Source of the DNA: Micromonospora trifolii
GTDB lineage: Bacteria; Actinomycetota; Actinomycetes; Mycobacteriales; Micromonosporaceae
DNA length: 64,000 nt
Assembly (NCBI RefSeq): GCF_022229005.1
Contig: NZ_JAKKFD010000020.1
Coordinates: forward strand, 62,001 to 126,000
Direction: 5' to 3'
Part shown: positions 27,489 through 36,657 of the stretch, piece by piece
How the letters are laid out: each line of letters begins with the position of its first letter
How positions within the stretch are numbered: the stretch's first letter is position 1
Made by a program: the position numbers and the translations under genes
Notes under the pieces: generated by a model
The model's database searches: none
What the model was told of the DNA's origin: nothing
The model's input: the letters and a program-made list of their open reading frames with translations, nothing else

Positions 27489-27722
27489 GGGTGCTCCATG
27501 CCTAGGTAACGCCACCGACGCCCGGAGGGTTGAGTGCCGGCCCCGCGCGGTGCATGCCTACACGACTCCCGCCCACCTCATGCGCTCGGTCGAGCACTCA
27601 GCGTCATGAGTGTGACGGCGCATGGTGTCGTCCGCCGCGTCGCATGGCGACCTGTCGTACTCCTCGGGCAGGATGCACAGCATGGTTCCCGACCGTGCTG
27701 CCCGATCGACCCGAGTCGCCCG

Positions 27723-29474
27723 ATGACCGACGCCGACCTCGACAGCCCTGGCGAGGCGGTCGGGCGGGTGCTGGGCACCGCCGATGCCACCCCGTTGCAG
27801 TTCTGGACGGCAGTGGCGCCCGGCAGTTACCTCCAGCTCGACGACGTGGTGGTCACCCGACGGGAGCTGCCAGACCGGGAGCCGGTGACGATCGCCGGGG
27901 TGGTCACCCAGGTCCGCGCTCGGCACGAGGGCGCCCAGTTCGACTCCGACGTGTTCGCCATCGCCGACGGCACGCTGCCCGCGCAGGTGCAGGAGGCGGC
28001 CGAGGTCACCACCACCCGGGTCGATCCCGAGCTGTACGTGCCGCCGACCCCGGGCGCTGTGGTGCACCGGGCCGAGGGTGACGCCCGGGCGCGCGCGCTG
28101 CACTTCGACCGGATGGAGCGGCGCATCCCGATGGGGATGGGTCGGGACGGGGTCCCGGTCTACCTCAACGCCGACTTCCTCGACGGCAGTCGGGGCGCGC
28201 ACGTCTCCATCTCCGGCATCTCCGGGGTGGCCACCAAGACCAGCTTCGCCACCTTCCTGCTCTACTCGGTGTTCCGCTCCGGCGTGCTGGGCGGCGACGC
28301 GGTCAACGCCAAGGCGCTGATCTTCAACGTCAAGGGTGAGGATCTGCTCTTCCTGGACCACCCCAACACCCGCCTCGACGAGCCCACCCGCGCGGCGTAC
28401 GCGAAGCTCGGGTTGAGCGCCGGCGCCTTCCCCGACGTGCGGGTGTACGCCCCGCCCCGGGTCGGTGACTCGGCTGGCACGCCGGATGTGAGCAGCCGGC
28501 TCACCGGCGTCGACGCCTTCTACTGGACGCTGAGCGAGTTCTGCACCGACCGCCTGCTGCCGTACGTCTTCGCCGACGCCGACGACGAGCGCCAGCAGTA
28601 CACGATGGTGGTCCACTCGGTGGCCGCGCACCTGGCCCGCTACGCCCAGCCCGCCGACGGCGGGGTGAGCATCGACGGGGTCCGGCTCGGCTCCTACGGC
28701 GATCTGGTCGACCACATCGTCGATCAGCTCAACGACGACGAGACCCGTTCCGACTGGGCGGGCAGCGCGGTGGGGCTGGGCACCGTCAACGCGTTCGCCC
28801 GGCGGTTGATCGGCAGCAAGAAGGACCTGGCCCGGCTGATCCGTGGTGACCTCGCCACCCGCCGCCCCCACTCGATCAACACGAGCGAGTCGGCCCAGGT
28901 CACTGTGGTCGACCTGCACAACCTTCCCGACCGCGCGCAGCGGTTCGTGGTCGGTGTGACGCTCAAGAGCGAGTTCGAGCGCAAGGAGAAGTCCGGCACC
29001 GCCAAGCCGCTGCTCTTCGTCGTCCTCGACGAGCTGAACAAGTACGCCCCCCGGGAGGGCTCCTCGCCGATCAAGGAGGTCCTGCTGGACATCGCCGAGC
29101 GGGGTCGCTCGCTCGGTGTGATCCTGATCGGCGCGCAGCAGACGGCGAGCGAGGTGGAGCGGCGGATCGTCACCAACTCGGCGATCCGGGTGGTCGGCCG
29201 GCTCGACCCGGCCGAGGCGTCCCGCCCGGAGTACGGCTTCCTGCCGCCCGCGCAGCGCCAGCGCGCGTTGCTGGCCAAGCCCGGCACCATGTTCGTCAAC
29301 CAGCCGGACATCCCGGTGCCGCTCTGCCTGGAGTTCCCGTTCCCGGCCTGGGCCACCCGGGTCTCCGAGGCGGGCCGGGCACCATCGGAGACGCTGCGCT
29401 CGATCACCCAGTCGGCCGACCCATTCGCCGTGGTGGGCTCCGGCGGCGGCACCGACGACGACATCCCGTTCTAG
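27723..29474 (+). CDS. herA: HerA-like DNA-translocase ATPase
   Basis: A 583-residue protein. Residues ~20-110 form a beta-barrel-like HAS domain (VAPGSYLQLDDVVVTRREL, EPVTIAGVVTQVRARHEGA); the rest is a RecA/FtsK-fold ATPase. The P-loop region (~165-174) reads GISGVATKTS, keeping the Lys-Thr but not the usual glycine before it; Walker B is LLFVVLDELNKYAPRE (~430-442), and a sensor/Arg-finger-like VTNSAIRVVGRLDPAEA follows. HerA hexamers translocate duplex DNA and activate NurA in DNA-end resection. Here it precedes sbcD, sbcC and a nurA-like gene. ATG 27723 begins where the family sequence starts; the frame is open upstream to 27534 without a better ribosome-binding site. Confidence 0.82.
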   Translation: MTDADLDSPGEAVGRVLGTADATPLQFWTAVAPGSYLQLDDVVVTRRELPDREPVTIAGVVTQVRARHEGAQFDSDVFAIADGTLPAQVQEAAEVTTTRVDPELYVPPTPGAVVHRAEGDARARALHFDRMERRIPMGMGRDGVPVYLNADFLDGSRGAHVSISGISGVATKTSFATFLLYSVFRSGVLGGDAVNAKALIFNVKGEDLLFLDHPNTRLDEPTRAAYAKLGLSAGAFPDVRVYAPPRVGDSAGTPDVSSRLTGVDAFYWTLSEFCTDRLLPYVFADADDERQQYTMVVHSVAAHLARYAQPADGGVSIDGVRLGSYGDLVDHIVDQLNDDETRSDWAGSAVGLGTVNAFARRLIGSKKDLARLIRGDLATRRPHSINTSESAQVTVVDLHNLPDRAQRFVVGVTLKSEFERKEKSGTAKPLLFVVLDELNKYAPREGSSPIKEVLLDIAERGRSLGVILIGAQQTASEVERRIVTNSAIRVVGRLDPAEASRPEYGFLPPAQRQRALLAKPGTMFVNQPDIPVPLCLEFPFPAWATRVSEAGRAPSETLRSITQSADPFAVVGSGGGTDDDIPF

Positions 29475-29492
29475 CTAGGGGCCAGCACAGCG

Positions 29493-30641
29493 ATGAAGAT
29501 CCTGCACACCTCCGACTGGCACGTGGGAAAGGTGCTCAAGGGGCAGTCCCGGGCCGACGAGCACAAGGCCGTGCTGGCCGGGGTGATCGAGATCGCCCGT
29601 GCCGAACAGCCGGATCTGGTGATCGTCGCCGGTGACCTCTACGACACCGCCGCGCCCAGCTCGGAGGCGACCCGTCTGGTCACCAGGGCGTTGACGGCGT
29701 TGCGGCGGACCGGCGCGGACGTGGTGGCGATCGGCGGCAACCACGACAACGGCCCGGCGCTGGACGCGCTGCGCCCGTGGGCCGATGCCGCCGGCATCAC
29801 CCTGCGCGGCGGGGTGCGGGAGAATCCGGACGAGCATGTCATCGACGGCACCACCGCCGGTGGCGAGCGGTGGCGACTGGCCGCGTTGCCGTTCCTGTCC
29901 CAGCGGTACGCGGTGCGCGCGTTGGAGATGTACGAGCTGACCGCAGCGGAGACCAACCAGACGTACGCCGACCACCTGGGTCGGGTGCTGGGGCGACTGA
30001 CCGAGGGTTTCACCGAACCGGACCGGGTGCACCTGGTCACGGCGCATCTGACGGTGACCGGCGCGGCCACCGGTGGTGGCGAGCGCGACGCGCACACCGT
30101 GTTGGGCTACGCCGTTCCGGCCACCGTCTTCCCGGCCACCGCGCACTACGTGGCGCTGGGGCACCTGCACCGGGCGCAGCGGGTCGCGGGCCCCTGCCCG
30201 GTGCGGTACAGCGGCAGCCCGCTCGCCGTGGACTTCGGTGAGCAGGAGAACATCCCCTCGGTGACGATGGTCGAGGTGACGGCCAGCACCGCCGCCCGGG
30301 TGCGGGAGGTGCCGGTGACGGCGGCGAGCGCCCTGCGGACGGTGCGGGGCACGCTGGCCCAGCTCGCCGAGATCGAGGCACCGGACGCGTGGCTGCGGGT
30401 GTACGTGCGGGAGCAGCCGCGCGCCGGCCTGCGCGAGGAGATCCAGGAGTTGCTCCCCCGGGCCCTGGAGATCCGGATCGACCCGGAGCTGCTGGCCGCG
30501 CCGGGCAGCGGCGCGCGCATCGCCCAGCGGTCGGGGCGTTCGCCCCGGGAGTTGTTCGCCGACTACCTGGACAGCCGGGGCCACGCCGACGAGGGTGTCC
30601 GGGAGCTCTTCGACGAGCTTTTCGAGGAGGTCGATCACTGA
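29493..30641 (+). CDS. sbcD: Exonuclease SbcD (Mre11-type nuclease)
   Basis: A 382-residue calcineurin-like metallophosphoesterase, the nuclease subunit that works with SbcC on double-strand ends and hairpins. The five phosphoesterase motifs are present: KILHTSDWHVGK, LVIVAGDLYDTAAPS, VAIGGNHDNGPALDAL, LVTAHLTVTG and ALGHLHRAQRV followed by CPVRYSGSPLAVDFGE. It lies 18 bp after the HerA-like gene and overlaps sbcC by one base, so the three are one transcription unit. Confidence 0.95.
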   Translation: MKILHTSDWHVGKVLKGQSRADEHKAVLAGVIEIARAEQPDLVIVAGDLYDTAAPSSEATRLVTRALTALRRTGADVVAIGGNHDNGPALDALRPWADAAGITLRGGVRENPDEHVIDGTTAGGERWRLAALPFLSQRYAVRALEMYELTAAETNQTYADHLGRVLGRLTEGFTEPDRVHLVTAHLTVTGAATGGGERDAHTVLGYAVPATVFPATAHYVALGHLHRAQRVAGPCPVRYSGSPLAVDFGEQENIPSVTMVEVTASTAARVREVPVTAASALRTVRGTLAQLAEIEAPDAWLRVYVREQPRAGLREEIQELLPRALEIRIDPELLAAPGSGARIAQRSGRSPRELFADYLDSRGHADEGVRELFDELFEEVDH

Positions 30642-33115
30642 TGCGTCCGATGCGGTTGGACATGGCCGGGTTCACTGTCTTCCGGGACGAGACCACAGTC
30701 GACTTCACCGACGCCGACTTCTTCGCATTGATCGGCCCGACCGGTTCGGGTAAGTCGACGGTGCTGGACGCGATCTGCTTCGCCCTCTACGGCATGGTGC
30801 CCCGCTGGGGTGGCGCCCGAGGGTTGGCGAACGCTCTCGCGCCGTCGGCGACCGAGGCGCGGGTGCGGTTGGTCTTCGAGTCCGGCGGCGCCCGGTACGT
30901 GGCGACCCGGGTGGTCCGCCGGGACGGCCGGGGCAACGTGAAGACCTCGAACGCCGGGTTGCAGCTGATGCCGGCCGGCTTCGACGTCACCAAACTGGAC
31001 ACCGGGTTGAGCCCGGACGACCTCGGCGAGGTGGTGGCCGGCACCCCCGCCGAGATGGAGCAGGCGGTGCTGGAGGCGGTGGGGCTGCCGTACGAGCAGT
31101 TCACCAGCTGCGTGGTGCTGCCACAGGGGCAGTTCGCCGACTTCCTGCACGCCAAGCCGGCGACGCGGCAACAGATCCTGGTCAACCTGCTGGGCCTCGG
31201 CGTCTACGAGGACGTGCAGAAGAAGGCGACGGCGCGCGCCGCGCAGGCGGAGGCCCGGCTGGAGGCTGTCGACCAGGTGCTCGCCGGGTTGACCGGCGTG
31301 GACGACGAGGCGTTGGCCGAGGCCGACGCCCGGGTGGACCGGATGGTCGGGCTGGCGGCGGCGGTGGCCGAGGCGGTGCCGGAGCTGGCGGCGGCCCGGG
31401 TCACCGCACGGGAGGCCGCTGCGGCGCTGACCGCGCTGGACGACGAGTTGACAGTGCTGACCGGGGTGCGCGCGCCGGGTGGGGTGACCGCTGTCGCTCG
31501 CGCGGTCACCGCGGCGCGGGCCGACGCCGAGGCGGCGGCGACAGCGGTGTCCCTGGCCGAGGAGCGGGAGGACAAGCTGCGCGGCGAGCTGGCCGCCGCC
31601 GGTGACGAGAGCGCGCTGCTACTGCAACTGCGGGCGTACGACGATCGGGATCGGTTGTCCGGCGAGGCCGACACGGTCCGGGCGACGGTGCGCGCGGCGA
31701 CCGACGAGCACGCCGCGGCGGTGGCGGCCCTCGCCGCCGCACGGGTGGTCGCCGAGCGGGCCGACGCCGAGCTGGAGGCGGCCTTCCGAGCCCACGAGGA
31801 GGCGAAGGCCACCGACCTGGCGGTGAGCCTGCGGGTGCACCTGCACGCCGGTGCGGCGTGCCCGGTGTGCGAGCAGCCGGTGGCCGAGGTGCCGGCGGTG
31901 CCGGCCGATTCGGCGGTGGCCGCAGCGACGGCGGCGGGCAAGGCCGCGCGGGCCGCGACCAAGGCCGCGCAGACCACTGTGCAGGAGCGGGACACGGCGG
32001 CGCGGGAGCTGGAGCGGCTGCTGGTGCAGGCGCGTGCCCGGCAGGAGCAGATGGAGACCCGGCTGGCCGAGCTGGACGGGCAGCTCACCGGCGCGGCCGA
32101 GCCGGCCGTGCTGCGCCGGGAGTTGGCCGAGCACGCCCGGTTGCGGCGCGCGCTGGAGGAGGCCGCGACGGCGGTACGGGCCGGCCGCGAGACAGCTCGG
32201 CAGGCCCGGGCCGGTGTGGACGCCGCCGAGGAGCGGCTGCGGGCGGCATGGCGGGCCTTCGACACCGCCCGCGACGGGTTGGCCCGATTCGGCCCACCGG
32301 CGACCGAACGGGACGACGTGGCTGCCGCGTGGGCGGCGCTGACCGGGTGGGCGAGCACCGAGGCGGACCGCCGTCGCGCCGAGCGGGCCGGTCGGGCCGC
32401 CGCCGTGGCGGAGGCCGAGTCGGTGGCCGACGGGGTGCAGCGGGCCATCGCGGGCATCTTCGCCGCCGCCGACGTGCCGGTCGGGGACGACCCGGTGCAC
32501 GCGGCGACTGTGGCGGTGGAGCGGGCCGACGCCGACCGGCGGCGGCTGCACGAGCGTCGTGAGCAGGCCGGGACGTTGCGCGAGCAGCGGACGGGGCACG
32601 AGCGGGAGGCTCAGGTGGCGCGCGCGCTCGCCGGGCACCTGCGGGCCAACAACTTCGAGCGGTGGTTGCTGGCCGAGGCGTTGGATCTGCTGGTCGACGG
32701 CGCGTCGGGGATCCTGCGCGAGTTGTCCTCCGGGCAGTACGAGCTGGTGCACGACAAGGGCGAGTTCGTGGTGGTCGACCACCACGACGCGGGGCTGCGG
32801 CGGGGCGTGCGCACCCTGTCCGGCGGTGAGACGTTCCAGGCGTCGCTGGCGTTGGCGTTGGCGCTCTCCGAGCAGTTGGCCGGGATGTCCACCACGGCGG
32901 CGAGCCTGGAGTCGATCGTCCTGGACGAGGGTTTCGGCACGCTCGACGCCGCCACCCTGGACACTGTGGCGGCGACACTGGAAAACCTGGCGGCCCGGGG
33001 CGATCGGATGGTCGGCGTGGTCACCCACGTGCCGGCGTTGGCCGAGCGGATCCCGGTCCGCTTCGAGGTGCGCAAGGATGCCCGGTCCGCGCGCGTGGAG
33101 CGGACGGGCCGGTGA
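30641..33115 (+). CDS. sbcC: Exonuclease SbcC (Rad50-type ATPase)
   Basis: An 824-residue SMC-like ATPase. The N-terminal Walker A is GPTGSGKST (~33-41), with the Q-loop QFADFLHAKPATRQQIL; two long coiled coils (~200-400 and ~415-660, rich in Ala, Arg and Glu heptads) flank the zinc hook CPVC (Cys407/Cys410). The C-terminal half has the signature LSGGE (~727), Walker B with SIVLDEGFGTLD, and the His switch VVTHVPALAER. At about 820 residues it is slightly shorter than E. coli SbcC. ATG 30641 overlaps the sbcD stop, GAGGAGG lies upstream. SbcCD holds and cuts DNA ends. Confidence 0.95.
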   Translation: MRPMRLDMAGFTVFRDETTVDFTDADFFALIGPTGSGKSTVLDAICFALYGMVPRWGGARGLANALAPSATEARVRLVFESGGARYVATRVVRRDGRGNVKTSNAGLQLMPAGFDVTKLDTGLSPDDLGEVVAGTPAEMEQAVLEAVGLPYEQFTSCVVLPQGQFADFLHAKPATRQQILVNLLGLGVYEDVQKKATARAAQAEARLEAVDQVLAGLTGVDDEALAEADARVDRMVGLAAAVAEAVPELAAARVTAREAAAALTALDDELTVLTGVRAPGGVTAVARAVTAARADAEAAATAVSLAEEREDKLRGELAAAGDESALLLQLRAYDDRDRLSGEADTVRATVRAATDEHAAAVAALAAARVVAERADAELEAAFRAHEEAKATDLAVSLRVHLHAGAACPVCEQPVAEVPAVPADSAVAAATAAGKAARAATKAAQTTVQERDTAARELERLLVQARARQEQMETRLAELDGQLTGAAEPAVLRRELAEHARLRRALEEAATAVRAGRETARQARAGVDAAEERLRAAWRAFDTARDGLARFGPPATERDDVAAAWAALTGWASTEADRRRAERAGRAAAVAEAESVADGVQRAIAGIFAAADVPVGDDPVHAATVAVERADADRRRLHERREQAGTLREQRTGHEREAQVARALAGHLRANNFERWLLAEALDLLVDGASGILRELSSGQYELVHDKGEFVVVDHHDAGLRRGVRTLSGGETFQASLALALALSEQLAGMSTTAASLESIVLDEGFGTLDAATLDTVAATLENLAARGDRMVGVVTHVPALAERIPVRFEVRKDARSARVERTGR

Positions 33116-33192
33116 GCGCGAGGAGTGCAGCGCAGCGGAGCCCCGCAGTCGCGAACGAAAGGCCAGGTCGGTGAGCGCGAGGAGTGCAGCGC
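33110..33192. repeat. 24-bp direct repeat (59-bp period) between sbcC and nurA-like genes
   Basis: CGGTGAGCGCGAGGAGTGCA (first 20 of 24 bases) occurs at 33110-33133 and again at 33169-33192. The first copy includes the sbcC stop codon. The text between copies (CGGAGCCCCGCAGTCGCGAA) looks like an intergenic word seen repeatedly in Micromonosporaceae; that statement is from memory. The duplication may have arisen by slippage or by insertion of a small repeated element inside this operon. Confidence 0.75.
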
Positions 33193-33211
33193 GGATGGGA
33201 CGGACCGCCCC

Positions 33212-34171
33212 GTGAGTGACGCCGCGTTCTTCGTGGATTCGTGGGATCCGGCGTACGGGGCGTCGTTCGAGGCGTCCGCCGCCGGGCCGGCCGCGCCGAG
33301 CAGCGCCCAGGTCGACGCTGACGTGGAGGTGCCCGCCGTGGACTGGCGGGCGATCGGGGTACGCCAGGGGGTGCGGGCGCCCGACGTGGTGTTGCTGGTC
33401 GACGGGGTTCGCCGCATCGACGCGAGCATCTGGACGGCCGAGTCCGACGGCCTGTCGTTCCCCGGGTTGGCCGCCTCGTACGCGGCCGGGGTGGTCCGGT
33501 GTGACCTGGGGCGGGGTGCGGCCCAGTTGGCGGGCACCCGGGTTGGTCGGGGCCTGTTCACAGCGAGCCCGTCGGCGCAGGATGTGGTGGCGGGTGCGAT
33601 CCGTTACCCGGTGCACCGGGTGGGTGGCACCGGTGAGCTGGCGAAGCTGCCGGCCGCCGTGCAGGGCCCGCTGACCGCGTTGGAGGTGGCGGTGTCCGAC
33701 GCCGCCCGGGTCGACGGTGACCTGTTGGTGGTGGACGGCCCGCTGCGCAGTCGTCGGCAGTTGCCGCGCACCCTGGGCTACATCAAGACGCAGCACAGTC
33801 AGTATCTGGATGCCCGGCTGACCGCTGTGGTGACGGGAATGGCGTCGGGTGAACGGTCCCCGGTGTTCCGGCTCGGCACCGCCTGGGGTGGTTGGTCGTG
33901 GTATTTGCGGCTGCCGGTGGCGATCGGCGCGCCGTGGGCGGGCGTCGTCCGGGTGGAGTGCTCCGCCGACCTGCCCGTCGAGGCGGCGATCGAGCTGGCC
34001 GACCTGTCGCTGGTGACCCTGCCGCGCTTCGCGTCCACCCCGTACAAGGATCCGCGGGCCCCGCAGAACCTGATCCCGATCGCCGGCCTGGAGCGCCGAC
34101 TGCGGGCCCTACTCGGCGACTCCCGGCTGCTGCACCGTGCGTTGACCGCCGCGGCCCGCGCCGCCCGGTGA
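33212..34171 (+). CDS. nurA: NurA-like DNA-end-processing nuclease
   Basis: About 319 residues. The pattern matches the NurA family: an N-terminal strand with an acidic residue (VVLLVDGVRRIDASIW), a second acidic strand (VDGDLLVVDGPLRS), the central GYIKTQHSQYL helix, the strand pair SPVFRLGTAWGGWSWYLRLP, and a C-terminal segment with Tyr and basic residues (TPYKDPRAPQNLIPIAGLER). NurA degrades DNA ends with HerA. Its place after herA-sbcD-sbcC supports the call. I could not verify all catalytic positions. GTG 33212 was chosen because the family-like sequence starts there; the ribosome-binding site is weak and upstream sequence is a direct repeat. Confidence 0.75.
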   Translation: MSDAAFFVDSWDPAYGASFEASAAGPAAPSSAQVDADVEVPAVDWRAIGVRQGVRAPDVVLLVDGVRRIDASIWTAESDGLSFPGLAASYAAGVVRCDLGRGAAQLAGTRVGRGLFTASPSAQDVVAGAIRYPVHRVGGTGELAKLPAAVQGPLTALEVAVSDAARVDGDLLVVDGPLRSRRQLPRTLGYIKTQHSQYLDARLTAVVTGMASGERSPVFRLGTAWGGWSWYLRLPVAIGAPWAGVVRVECSADLPVEAAIELADLSLVTLPRFASTPYKDPRAPQNLIPIAGLERRLRALLGDSRLLHRALTAAARAAR

Positions 34172-34189
34172 ACGCGGATACTGGTTCCG

Positions 34190-35047
34190 GTGGGGCGTAA
34201 ACGGGCGGGTGACCGGGTGGTCGAGCAGGTGGACACCGGGCTGGCGGAGCTCGTCCCGGCTCCGGACCGGGCCGGCTCGTGGACGCTGCTGCTGGACGGC
34301 GCGCCGCAGTCGCACGTCGACCTGACCGACCCCACCCACCTGGAGTTCGAGTACGTGCGGCGGCTGGCCGCCGCCGTGGATCTGATCGCACCGGCCGGTG
34401 AGCCGTTGCGGGTGCTGCATCTGGGTGGTGGTGCCCTGACCCTGCCCCGGTACGTGTCCGCCACCCGGCCCGGGTCCACCCAGCGGGTGTCCGAGGTGGA
34501 CGGTGCGCTGGTGGAGCTGGTCCGTCGGGCGTTGCCGTGGCCGTCCGACGCCCGGTTGCGGGTTCGGGTGGAGGACGCCCGGGCGGTGCTGACGTCCAGC
34601 CGGGACGCCAGCTACGACGTGGTGGTCGCCGATGTGTTCGCCGGTGCGCGTACTCCGGCTCACCTCACGTCGGTGGAGTACGCCGCCGAGGTGGCCCGGG
34701 TGCTCCGCCCCGCCGGTTGGTACCTGGCGAACCTGGCCGACGGTCCGCCGCTGCGGCACGCCCGTGGGCAGGTCGCCACTGTCCGTTCGGTGCTGCCGCA
34801 GGCCTGTCTGGTGGGGGACGCGGCGGTGCTGCGTGGGCGGCGGTACGGGAATCTGGTGCTGGTCGCCGGGCGGTCCACACCGCCGGTGCCGGAGCTGACC
34901 AGGCGCGCCGCCGGCGACTGGTTCCCCGGCCGGGTGGTGGCCGCCGACGACCTGGACCGCTTCGTCGGTGGCGCGCAGGTGGTGCGGGACGCCGACGCGA
35001 CCGGCTCCGATCCGCCACCGCCGGGGCTGTTCTCGGTGCGCCGCTGA
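34190..35047 (+). CDS. Spermidine synthase-fold (class I methyltransferase-like) protein
   Basis: A 285-residue Rossmann protein: glycine loop RVLHLGGGALTLPRYV, acidic end of strand 2 (QRVSEVDGALVELV), and LRVRVEDARAVLTSSRDASYDVVVADVFAGAR, the arrangement of polyamine aminopropyltransferases and related SAM-binding proteins. The catalytic residues of true spermidine synthases are not evident. It begins with GTG 18 bp after the nurA-like stop, so it may be cotranscribed with the DNA-repair genes. Function unknown; DNA modification or metabolite synthesis are both possible. Confidence 0.8.
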   Translation: MGRKRAGDRVVEQVDTGLAELVPAPDRAGSWTLLLDGAPQSHVDLTDPTHLEFEYVRRLAAAVDLIAPAGEPLRVLHLGGGALTLPRYVSATRPGSTQRVSEVDGALVELVRRALPWPSDARLRVRVEDARAVLTSSRDASYDVVVADVFAGARTPAHLTSVEYAAEVARVLRPAGWYLANLADGPPLRHARGQVATVRSVLPQACLVGDAAVLRGRRYGNLVLVAGRSTPPVPELTRRAAGDWFPGRVVAADDLDRFVGGAQVVRDADATGSDPPPPGLFSVRR

Positions 35048-35304
35048 CCGTCCACTCGACTGCGGCGGGGAAGTTTTTTCGTCGTCTGTTGATCCGCTGG
35101 GGCCGGCGCTGCGTACCACCGGGCGGCCCACCTCGTGGGCCGGCGTTGGTCACGGACATCCCGGAGGTCTGCATGCACGCGGTGGCGGCCGGTTGGCATG
35201 GCGACGCGGTACGCGCTGACTGGTTGTCGGCGCGACCCTCGTCACGGTCAACCTCGTCTGCCCGAGGGGTCGACGCGCGGGCGACGCCTCGCCAGAATGG
35301 TCCG

Positions 35305-35865
35305 GTGACGCCGCGACCGGCGCCCGGGCGCCATCAGGCGACGACAACCGAGGCCAGCCACTCCGACCAGTTGATCCGTCAGCTCTATGCCGAGCACGCC
35401 GGCCCGTTGCTGATGTTCGTCATGCGCCTCACCGGGGGGGACCGGCAGCGCGCGGAGGACATCGTCCAGGAGACGCTGCTGCGGGCCTGGCGCAATGCGC
35501 ACCGCCTCGGCACCCAGGGGCAGGGTTCGCTGCGGCCGTGGTTGGTCACTGTGGCCCGTCGCATCGCCATCGACGAGCACCGCAGCCAGGAGGCCCGGCC
35601 GCCGGAGACGTACGACCGGGACCTCACGGCGTTCGCCGAGGCGGACAGCACCGACCGGGTGCTGCGCACCATGACGGTGGCGGACGCGCTGCGTACGCTC
35701 AGTCAGTCGCACCGGGAGATTCTGATCTCGACGTACTTCCGGGGGCGGACGGTGCCGGAGGCCGCCGAGGAGTTGGGCCTGCCGCTCGGCACCGCCAAGT
35801 CGAGGGTCTACTACGCGCTGCGCGCGCTGCGCACGGCTCTGCAGGAGCGGGGGGTGACAGAATGA
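35305..35865 (+). CDS. ECF RNA polymerase sigma factor (group with zinc anti-sigma)
   Basis: A 186-residue sigma factor. Region 2 includes LIRQLYAEHAGPLLMFVMRL and AEDIVQETLLRAWRNAHRL; region 4 includes LRTLSQSHREILISTYFRGRTV and LGTAKSRVYYALRALRTAL. GTG 35305 is the best start before the recognisable core. The next gene, a zinc anti-sigma factor, overlaps its stop (ATGA). The pair resembles the SigK/SigL-like systems that answer redox or envelope signals. The 257-bp gap upstream (35048-35304) shows no clear autoregulated promoter that I can identify. Confidence 0.9.
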   Translation: MTPRPAPGRHQATTTEASHSDQLIRQLYAEHAGPLLMFVMRLTGGDRQRAEDIVQETLLRAWRNAHRLGTQGQGSLRPWLVTVARRIAIDEHRSQEARPPETYDRDLTAFAEADSTDRVLRTMTVADALRTLSQSHREILISTYFRGRTVPEAAEELGLPLGTAKSRVYYALRALRTALQERGVTE

Positions 35866-36644
35866 GCCGGCCGGACCACATGGACGTCGCGGCGTACGCG
35901 CTCGGTGTGCTCGACGAGCAGGACACTGAGCGGTTCGAGGAGCATCTCGCCACCTGCTGGGCGTGCGCGGCCGAGCTGGAGACGATGGTGCCGGTGGTCG
36001 GGCTGCTCTCCGACATCGACGGCGAGACGATGATGGCGCTGGAGCAGACGGCGACCGACCCGGCCCTGCTGGACCGGACGCTCGGCGCGGTCCGGGCCGA
36101 CCGGCGGCGTACCCGGTTTCGTCACCTGCTCGCGACGGCCGCCGCGGTGGTGGTCTTCGGCGGTCTGACCGGGTACGGCTTCGTCAGCGTGACCGGCAAC
36201 GAGCAGCCGCCGGGTGTGCTCGCCGAGTCGACGCCGAGCGCACCCAACGACCCGCCGACGAGCGTGCCGACGGCCGCGCCGAGCGGCCCGGGTGTGGGCG
36301 GCACCGAGGTGGAGGGTGACCAGGTCGAGGCGACCGACCCGACCACCGGTGTGCAGACCACAATGTTCCTGGTGACGAAGGATTACGGCACCCGGATCAA
36401 TTTCAGCCTGCGGAAGCTGCCCGGCCCGCGCGTCTGCCGACTGGTGGTGGTGCGCAAGAACGGCGGCACCGAGGTCATCTCGAGCTGGTCGGTGCCGGAG
36501 GGCGGTTATGGCACCAACACCCGACCGCAGGGTCTCGAACTGAGCGCCTCCACGTCGGCTCTGCCGAAGGACATCAAGCAGCTCCAGGTGCAGTCCGTGG
36601 ATGCCAACGGCGTGGCGAGTCCGCTGGTCACCGTACCCATGTAA
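35862..36644 (+). CDS. Membrane anti-sigma factor with zinc finger (ZAS domain)
   Basis: A 260-residue protein. The N-terminal ZAS domain (MSRPDHMDVAAYALGVLDEQ, then EEHLATCWACAAE giving His-x3-Cys-x2-Cys) should sequester the coupled ECF sigma factor. A membrane helix (~90-110) is followed by a Pro/Ser/Thr-rich linker and an extracytoplasmic domain of about 110 residues (TMFLVTKDYGTRINFSLRKLPG, ending SPLVTVPM). It starts inside the sigma stop codon (ATGA), ensuring equimolar synthesis. Signal unknown. Confidence 0.92.
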   Translation: MSRPDHMDVAAYALGVLDEQDTERFEEHLATCWACAAELETMVPVVGLLSDIDGETMMALEQTATDPALLDRTLGAVRADRRRTRFRHLLATAAAVVVFGGLTGYGFVSVTGNEQPPGVLAESTPSAPNDPPTSVPTAAPSGPGVGGTEVEGDQVEATDPTTGVQTTMFLVTKDYGTRINFSLRKLPGPRVCRLVVVRKNGGTEVISSWSVPEGGYGTNTRPQGLELSASTSALPKDIKQLQVQSVDANGVASPLVTVPM

Positions 36645-36657
36645 GCGCGGCTACCGC

